Positions 56,836-64,000 of a stretch of 64,000 bases of DNA are shown here, piece after piece. The notes beneath the pieces were generated by a model. It made no database searches, was not told the DNA's origin, and saw only the letters and a program-made list of their open reading frames with translations. The DNA comes from Dermanyssus gallinae (lineage: Eukaryota; Arthropoda; Arachnida; Mesostigmata; Dermanyssidae), in contig QVRM01002192.1 of the NCBI GenBank assembly GCA_003439945.1, positions 620,001-684,000 on the forward strand. Direction: 5' to 3'. Within the stretch, counting starts at the first letter, position 1. Every line of letters begins with the position of its first letter. The position numbers and the translations under genes were made by a program.

Positions 56836-57189
56836 CCGGACATGTTTAGATATCTAGGGTTTTCCTAACAGTCCTTGTGCCAGCATGGCCGCTGACACTC
56901 GGCGGTACGGTTTTGAGAGAAGGGTTCTAGGCATAATCGAACTCAATTGTTCTCGCTTTGACTAATTAGAGGTACAATTCATTTGGTATATTTGAATTTC
57001 TTGCTCATGTGATTGCTTCAAACAAGCATACACTTTAACTAAAAAAAATATTGACAACGGGAAACGGTGGTCTGGTCAACGATGGATTACCCTGGAAGCT
57101 TGCCTTCGAAGTTAATCACATCGAGCTAAAGCTGCTCTCCGATGCTGAGTGGCCTCGTTCCATCCTTTTTAGGCGCATAGTAGAATATA
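56836..57189. other. no recognisable feature
   Basis: About 350 bases between repeat B and the 3' end of family A copy 4, without motifs. Confidence 0.3.
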
Positions 57190-59820
57190 TACATATTGTT
57201 TATTCCGCAATAACATTGCATTTCACGATGTTACATAATTACAATGCAGTTAATTATATACAATTTGAACACTTCAGCGACCGTTCCACCGGGCGAAAAA
57301 GTGCAAAGACCGCCGATGCGTCTGGCAGCTTGCTACATGATATTTAGCGCATATCTGCGAGCAGAACCGACAACGACATTGATCGCTAATTTGGTGAAAT
57401 CCTTGGGTCGAACATACCAAGTGATGATAGCCATGCATATTTTACCTTGTGTACACGTGCCGTCTAGTGCATGCCATTCCATCCCAAAGCTTCCTGGCGA
57501 GGTACACATCCAACTGTGCTACCTCTGCCGAGGATTCGGTTACTTTCCCTGCCACTCTAACAAAAATTGCTGATGTGCTCCTGTAATAGGTGACCTTAGC
57601 CTGACTCTGATTGTTTCTACTGCTGACCCGCAACCCGCTAGCAGGTACACGAAGCGGCTTCTTGCCGTCCGCGGTAAGCAAAAAACCCGCTTCATATATA
57701 TTGTGAAACATCTCTCTAGCTGCGCAAAATTTGCCGCTGAAAGATGGCCCCACACCCTGCCAAGCCTGTAGCTCAACATTGGCACAATCTTAAACTCAAA
57801 AAGACGCACGGCCGCACTCAAGGACAGTCGTCGAGGGTCTCTCACCTCTGTGTGAATAGAGGCTATAGCCACCCGACACCTGTGGCCGATGTGCTGGGTA
57901 AAGGTCGTTCCCGTATAGTGTAGTCTCAGACCCAAATACGGGAAGAAGCTGACTAACTCCAGCGGTTGGCCACAATAGGGTATTACGTCTCCGGCAGCCA
58001 ATCGACCCCCACGGCAAAACTTCATGGCTTTCGTCTTCCGCGAATTTATTTGAGGCCCTTACGGTGCAGGTAACTTTCTACGTCTCCGACAATTCGACGA
58101 ATGGCACCGCGGTCCCGGTGGGCCACTACTATGTCATCCGCGATGAGCAAGGAGAATGCCAGGCAACTGAGAGGGTCCCCTTGAGGGGTTTCTACGTTTT
58201 GACTCAGCTGCAAGGTGTCCTCGCGCCTTAAGTTTACCTCAGGGCGGTCTTCAGCAAAGAAGCTGGAGAGCATTTGTAGAAAAGAACCGTCCACCCCAGC
58301 ATGTCGAAATGAATCGACTAGTAGGTGACGGGGAGCTTTGTCGAAGGCCTTGACACAATCAATAAAGACGGCATACAAGTGACCCCTAGGCACAGCCAAC
58401 ACCCGTTCAACTTCCGACTGGAGTACGTGGATCTTGTCCTGTGTACCTCCACCCTTTCTGAATCCGAATTTCTTTGGAGGTAGGGCCTTCCCCACAGTTG
58501 GAAGCGCCCTCGCCATAATCAACTTAACGAAGATTTTCTTGAGAGTGCGTTCTGACGCGATACCCCGATAGAGATTTGGATCGTCTACATTGTCACCGTT
58601 TTTGCCCTTGAATAGCAGAGTAAGCCTGACCTCGTGCCAAACCTGGTGTATGTGTCCCCCGCTGAGTATCTGATTAAACAGCTTACACAGCTCCCCTGCT
58701 AAAACATCGGACGACTCAGCCTAACGTTCGTAATAGATCCCATCAGGACCACTACTCCTTTTCTGGAGTAACCCGCGCAAAATCTGCGCAACTTCTTCCA
58801 CTGTAAACGGCGAATTCATGTGGTGCTGCTCCAGAGTGAGCAGTTGCTCAATGACTGGGTTAGGCGCAGAGGCGTTTACATTGAGCAGAAGGGCAGTAAA
58901 GTGCTACCGCAACTGCTTCTTTGTCATGCTGTGCATGCTTTTGTTCAGCCGGCGAACAATGTAGACATGGGGTTGGCGCTCTGCTCTCTCAAGCAAACGA
59001 AACTTCTCCTCCTCATCATCATACCGGCGCCTATTCTCCACAAGTAGTTTCTTGTAGGTTGCTCTATGTTGGCCATAGAGCGCCCTACGATCAGCAACTA
59101 TCTGGGGGTCGGGATGTAGAGCCCGTGCTCGGCGCAGGAGCCCTAAGACCTCCCGACGTTTTAAGTAGCAGGCCTGTGTAAACCAGGGCCGTGCCCGTTT
59201 TTGTCTGTACTACTTCTTGACCACAGACGCCTTTACAGTGGCCTCCAAAGCGCGGTTGCTTTGTTCCATGTCAGAAGTTGATCTCAGTAGCTCTAACTCG
59301 CGCGTCAATACACGCAAATCTAGCTGCCTAGACCAGTACGTTGTCGGCTGCTGACGCAGCGCCTGGCACACACAGAGACGCCAGCACCGGCAGGTGTGTA
59401 CTTAAGGACCTCGCATCCTTGAAATTCCGTCGGATGTTGAAGGTTGGGCAACAGGAGGTCGATAGTGCTTTTTCCACTTTGGCAAACGTACGTGAATTTA
59501 TCACGCTCATTTGCGCAATGCAGGCCTCTATTTTTAGAAGCTTAAGAATCCCATCGCCCTTCCTGTCGGTGGCGCCACTATCAATACGACAGTTGAAGTC
59601 GCCGCCGACCAGAGTGGGTAGCTGGAGGTTTAGTCCCGCTAGTCCAGCACTGATAGCATCGGCAACGTCAACATGATCGTAATGAGGTGGCAGGTAGAAC
59701 AATGCGAGGTTGAAACTACCTGAGGTGAGTGTCATACAACACTCACCTCGACACACACATTGCATTCGGGTGACCCTGCTCGTAAATAGACTGAAAGTTC
59801 ACCTACTGGTCTCCCCCCAA
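57190..59820 (-). pseudogene. family A copy 4: endonuclease-RT, antisense, 5'-truncated
   Basis: Very similar to copy 1 along its length, on the minus strand. It starts within the endonuclease (equivalent of about 26130 in copy 1): CCMTLTSGSFNLALFYLPPH, VGGDFNCRIDSGA (about 59610). RT: FGFRKGGGTQDKI, FIDCVKAFDKAPRH (about 58350), TPQGDPLSC, then a deletion that removes the YADD core (SLLIADDIVVAHRD, about 58150). Thumb FPYLGLRLHYTGTTF (about 57935), then VETIRVRLRSPITG (57615 region) and the cysteine-rich tail to about 57330. A short deletion changes the R-K-H block to STHLPV. The 3' end (GAAATGCAATGTTATTGCGG) matches copy 1. Confidence 0.8.
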
Positions 59821-59835
59821 TAGTAGAATACTAAC

Positions 59836-60015
59836 CGAGCAAGATGGCTTAGTGGCCAAGTCTTTGTCTTGCATTCGGGTGGTCTGGGTTCAAGACTCAG
59901 ACCGGCTATTCTTAAATTCGCTTTTATGGTTTCTAATTTAGACAAGGTAAATGCCGGAGTGGATTAAAAATCAGCCATGACACGAAAAAAATGTACACAG
60001 GCATTAGCCTTACGG
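59836..60015 (+). repeat. tRNA-derived SINE, copy b
   Basis: Starts CGAGCAAGATGGCTTAGTGG (A box TGGCTTAGTGGC), B box GGGTTCAAGACTC, then ATGGTTTCTAATTTAGACAA, ATGCCGGAGTGGATTAAAAA, CAGCCATGACACG and A run; similarity with copy a continues to TTACGG. It lies about 15 bases beyond the 5' truncation of family A copy 4. Confidence 0.82.
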
Positions 60016-60462
60016 AAAAAAACAAAAAAAAATATCGGCCATGCTGGCCTGTCAAATGAGTCAAATATTACAGTAAGGTTTCACGCTGCGTGTTATGCTA
60101 CGTCGACTGTAGATCTATATACTCAATTGTACCTACTTTTTCACTTCCGCGGACCATTTGTAATTTAGGAGGAATAATTTCAAGCGTAATGAAAATGTTG
60201 CCTTAACTTGTCGCGTGTCGAATATGTAGAGGAAAAATAAGTTAGATCGGGTTCTAAACTACCCGGCACGGTCTTCAAGCTCTTTTTTTACTCGTTTGGA
60301 TTTTTGTTTAGCCTAATGCTCCATCAGATTTTCTTTGTTGTCCTGTGTAAGTAGTATACTTAGTTAACTTCCGTTATTTTGAAACGTACACAATAGATCG
60401 TTTTGCAGGGTTACAAAAAATTAAATTGTCTGTCGTGACCTAATCCCTAAAAACCTAATTGC
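60016..60462. other. no recognisable feature
   Basis: About 450 bases between two SINE copies, without motifs. Confidence 0.3.
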
Positions 60463-60619
60463 CGAGCAAGATGGCTTAGTGGCAAAAGCCTTTACTTTGC
60501 ATTCGGGAGGCTTGGGTTCGAGACCCAGACCGGCCACTCCTAAATGAGGTTTCATGGTCCCCAATTTAACAAGGTGAATGCCGGAGTGGATTAAAAATCA
60601 ACCATGATCGAAAAAAAAA
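60463..60619 (+). repeat. tRNA-derived SINE, copy c
   Basis: CGAGCAAGATGGCTTAGTGG with A box, B box GGGTTCGAGACCC (perfect match to GGTTCRANNCC), body CATGGTCCCCAATTTAACAA, ATGCCGGAGTGGATTAAAAA, CAACCATGATCG and nine A. The best preserved tRNA-like head of the three copies. Confidence 0.85.
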
Positions 60620-61259
60620 CGGGAAGCACAGATGTCTCCATAAAAAGGGATGGTGCATACCACCCCATTATGTTTAAAAAAATCAAACCTGCAACAATTG
60701 CCAAAATCTGTCGCTCTCTAAGGTAGGGTCTATAATACTCCTAAGCTAAGCTAATCTCACGACATGTGAGAAGATAGGTGGTTGTAATAGATTGAACCAG
60801 ATCGATTAATAATGCATTTCCGCCAGAAAAATTCAACTCATGTCCCTGGGAATCTATACATTTTTCCTTACACAATTCCAAGGAGCTTTTGATTGACGAC
60901 TCCCGGATGATTCGCTCAAATCTATAATGATTGCAAGTTGGTACGTAGCACATTGGTTTTACTATATGCTGTGCGCCTTGCTTCCAAGAATCAGTAAAAT
61001 GTTTGTGTATTCTTTGTACGCAACCGCTGCCCCTTTTGTTGCACCCCTAGCGACCCTCGCATGCTACTCGGATTATATCTTATCTTGTCTATGTCTCTAT
61101 TTTCTTTATTTCCCTTTTTGTTCGCATCGTAAATAACCACATATTTTGATATTCCAGTTACATTAAGTAATTGAATATAGGCTGATTTGGTTGTTGCAGC
61201 CAAATAAGCTGTTCTGTTGAGAATGACTCAAAGGTAAAATCTGAAGTCTCCTCAACGGA
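60620..61259. other. no recognisable feature
   Basis: Unassigned sequence after SINE c; ORFs of about 70 codons on both strands are without motifs. Confidence 0.3.
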
Positions 61260-61700
61260 CACGGGCTACGGCCGGGTTCTTTCCAGGAAGAGCGCAGATA
61301 TAGTGAGGCGGGCTATTTCGACAGGTAGTGGCGGCTGTGCGTGACGTAGCTTGTTACGCACGATCCTGCGCCGTTCGCCCCAAGGGTTACTTTAACCTCC
61401 TTGCACAGTGAGTTCCTGAGGTACATTTTGCTATCCTTGTTTGCCCTATGTAGGGAATTTCGTGCTACTCTGTACTCTTCCCGTAAATTAGAAAGTTCAG
61501 CGCCGCTGAGCAAAGTGCTCAGCGGCGCGTGGATACTCGTCGCAAGCGGTGGCAGGTCCTTGGTTTTTCAGCAATCTGAATATTCTACAATTAGCACGGA
61601 GGGCAGTTGGCTATCATATGATGTAGATGAGAGCTGGATTCTTGGCAAGCTTTCTTTAGTAAGGCAGAGTTTTCCACTGGCGAGTAATCAATGAGATGGG
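61260..61700 (-). pseudogene. possible R1-like linker fragment, antisense
   Basis: The minus-strand frame 61513-61313 reads GAELSNLREEYRVARNSLHR and NSLCKEV, similar in style to the E-I-ELR-----R-R linker after the endonuclease of R1-like elements. No RT follows, so the call is weak. Confidence 0.28.
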
Positions 61701-62428
61701 GTATTTTACTTTTTAATGCTCTCTGTAGGAGGGTGTGATTTAGCCTGAGAATCATTGCTGTTGTATGGGGAAAAGGACTCAGATGGCGCTTAGATGTGAC
61801 GGAGAAGGTAACGTCGAAATTTTCCGAGGCAATTTTTTCTTCCTTTTAGATTTTTAGTCGATTATTTGGTGAGTTATTTCGTCTGATGAAAACGTTAAAA
61901 ATAGCGTGGATCTGAGTCTGCGTTCCCAAAGCTGCACCCAGGTGTGTTTATTAGTTCTAGGATTGCCCGGGTTGCCCATTCTAGGAGAACCTCCCTCTTT
62001 CCTTGAATAAAAGCTGCTTCTGCAAAAACTGTAGGCCGCAAATTGGGACGCCATTTTATCTATCACTAAACGTTACAAAATTGTCGGAAAGAGTATACCT
62101 TTGCGTACAGTAATACGCCGTAGCAAACAAATAGAGTAAATTTTTACTAGATTAGTTCAAGACTTTTTAGTAAATAATGCATTCACTTATGGTACGTTCA
62201 TGTAATACACGTATACCGTAATGGATCGTATGTAGTTGAGGTAATGTTAACATGCCAGAATTATTCTACATAAATGAGGAAAGCAAATGTTCATACATCA
62301 TCTCGAGAAAAAGAAATTGTTTGAGAGAACTATTGTCGTTTGTAGTGTGTAGGGGTAATGCCACTTTCATCGCTATGTCAAAACCCGCATAATACATTCG
62401 AACCTAGAAATAAAACATAAATAAATAA
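61701..62428. other. no recognisable feature
   Basis: No ORF with a motif; unassigned. Confidence 0.3.
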
Positions 62429-62508
62429 GGTTGTTTTTAATTTTAGACTATCCTCCAACCCCTACGGGCTTGGAACTCACTGCGAGGCTTCTTCAATGCA
62501 CCGAGAGC
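62429..62508 (-). repeat. short interspersed repeat B, copy 2
   Basis: Matches 56762-56835: GGTTGTTTTTAATTTTAGAC, TATCCTCC, CCCCTACGGGCTTGGAACTC and CACCGAG, with a slightly longer middle. Confidence 0.55.
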
Positions 62509-62539
62509 CTAACTGATAATAAAGCTTAGTCCTTGCAAC

Positions 62540-62540
<1 letters not shown>

Positions 62541-62571
<31 letters not shown>
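62541..62571. repeat. (TA)n microsatellite
   Basis: About 30 bases of TA repeat. Confidence 0.93.
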
Positions 62572-62572
<1 letters not shown>

Positions 62573-63445
62573 TCGTGTTGACATCGCTGGAGCACGAGCG
62601 AGAGAGATTTCGGTCTCACTCATTCGCGAAGAAGCACAGATCCTCTCCAGTTCGGCTTCAGAGCGGACCAAATCTTAAATGATTACATCCCATCTCGGAG
62701 TAACCGCCATATATCGTTGATAAAAAGAGGCATTTTATTACAACAATGTACTGTCGTTGCCACTGTTCTCTGGGCTGGGCACACGCGTAAGCTGCTGTTA
62801 TGCTGGTAAAATATCAACAACTCAATGAATTACTCATTCCGTAACAGTCTGTCGATAATTTCTCCGCAGTACCAGAACCAACTGTCAGTCTGATTTTTCT
62901 ATTGTTGTTGTACTGATTTTTGTACTGATTGTTGTGATGTTACCATGTGATGGTCGATAATCACAGACATATTAGCAGAATAAAACCTGCAAATTAGCTG
63001 AATAAATTTTCAGGGAGTCATCAGGCGGTTTACTTATAAGTATAAGACAGTACTTGCAAGCGTGCTCTCTAAGTATACTTGCGTCTGTACTGCCAACCAA
63101 TTACAAACCGAAAAAGGGGCTAAGGGAAGTGGTATATACATATATACATATATATATATAACGATGTGCGCAGCCTGCTAAACGTGGAGACACAGCGAGC
63201 TGCAGCGAAACCTAAACGAACGGTTACGAAATGCAAACGCGTAAATTATCCCGTAGTCCACCGGCAAGGGCCCGGACAAGGCTCGACAGTCTGTCCTGAC
63301 TGAGCAAAGACTCTTTATTATCAGAGAAAGAGGGGAACATAATTGAGGCTTGTTCCGGCGAGGGAAAATTGATAACATGTTCAGTCGACAAGTGACTGAA
63401 GTAACCCGGCTGGGCGACGAACTGTACAAGTAGACGTCGACCACT
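62572..63445. other. unassigned, (TA)n-like tract at 63132-63162
   Basis: No ORF with motif. The TA-rich run near 63132-63162 includes CATATATACATATATA. The reverse-strand frames 63535-63224 and 63495-63178 show no domain. Confidence 0.3.
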
Positions 63446-63631
63446 ATGAATTTGGAAGTGATTGCCAGAAAACTGGCAGAAGAGCTGAGAGCCATACCTG
63501 TGCCAAGGCCAGTAAAATACGGAAAACTGTATCAAGTTGTCCCGCTAGGAAACCTTCCAAGCCCTTTAGGAGTTCCTCAAACTAATGAGGATGGCTTTAA
63601 TGCGGTGATCAGCCAAAGCAGAAAGCACTAA
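63446..63631 (+). CDS. short ORF of unknown function
   Basis: 61 codons from ATG to TAA: MNLEVIARKLAEELRAIP, then PRPVKYGKLYQVVPLGNLPS. I do not recognise it. The amphipathic start and lack of low complexity make it less random-looking than its neighbours, but there is no second copy and no codon evidence to support it. It may be a piece of an unidentified element. Confidence 0.15.
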   Translation: MNLEVIARKLAEELRAIPVPRPVKYGKLYQVVPLGNLPSPLGVPQTNEDGFNAVISQSRKH

Positions 63632-64000
63632 AGATTCTCTCTACTGAATGGATAGCTAGCTGCTAGATCTAGTCCGATCTCAATAGTACAAGTAATTGCT
63701 ATCAAACTAGGCCGTACATGCCCGCAAAACCTGGGCCACACTTCGTCTTTTGAGTAAACTTTACTCTTGTGAGATATATGAACTCTCGGTAGATAACGGA
63801 TTATAAAAATAATCGGCGGCGGGCCTGGAATAATAAGATACGGCAGTTGCGCTCCCTACCTTACTCATGCTCCAGTAGCGCTAATAGCTCTTCTGAGAAT
63901 TGGACTAACACGCTGGATAATATCAACACCTCAGCGAAAGTGCGTCAGTTGGCGTAGGCAGTGTTCTCAGGTAACATGAAAGTCTCTTCTGAGCTGTAAA
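63632..64000. other. no recognisable feature
   Basis: Right edge of the window; unassigned. Confidence 0.3.

Overview
The window reads as repeat-rich nuclear DNA of an invertebrate animal. I found no convincing single-copy host gene, ribosomal RNA gene or functional tRNA gene. Almost every readable coding stretch belongs to a transposable element: non-LTR retrotransposons of several clades, Tc1/mariner DNA transposons, foldback elements and tRNA-derived SINEs. Long (TA)n microsatellites are scattered throughout. R1-like and R2-like retroelements together with mariners fit an arthropod best, but that is an inference; no species can be named from this sequence.

Layout. 0-13.5 kb: an R1-like fragment; a cluster of hairpins (1150-1560); an R2-clade element with a C2H2 finger and reverse transcriptase (RT); an antisense R1-like RT; the C-terminal half of an element with a restriction-like endonuclease (RLE); a quiet 2 kb stretch; an ORF with a 2A-like motif; an antisense RLE-family relic; and an antisense APE-type RT. 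13.7-25 kb: a gag-like CCHC ORF, an R1-like endonuclease relic, family A copy 2 (antisense), a SINE, an antisense R1-like relic and foldback element 1. 25-33.5 kb: family A copy 1 (best preserved), an RT fragment, a Tc1-like relic, a complete mariner with perfect inverted ends and a third RLE-family fragment. 33.5-46 kb: an R1-like relic, a second complete mariner, foldback element 2, several mariner and CR1-like relics. 46-51 kb: a well-preserved CR1-like element whose esterase-like domain is in frame with endonuclease and RT. 51-64 kb: family A copy 3 (5' end inverted), a decayed CR1-like copy, family A copy 4 (antisense), two SINEs and mostly unreadable sequence.

How the parts relate. Family A is present four times at different stages of decay, so the copies can be read against each other. 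This identifies which stops and frameshifts are private mutations and shows what is conserved: a module of about 75 residues in the first ORF, and an unusual R-K-H in place of the S-D-H motif of the endonuclease. The three RLE-family pieces share the C-terminal signature. The SINEs are non-autonomous and presumably depend on one of the non-LTR machineries. The mariner and foldback insertions sit in TA targets, several inside (TA)n tracts.

Limits: all comparisons were done by eye. Clade names (R1, R2, CR1) are based on motif style, not phylogeny, and element ends are approximate unless inverted repeats or target duplications are stated.
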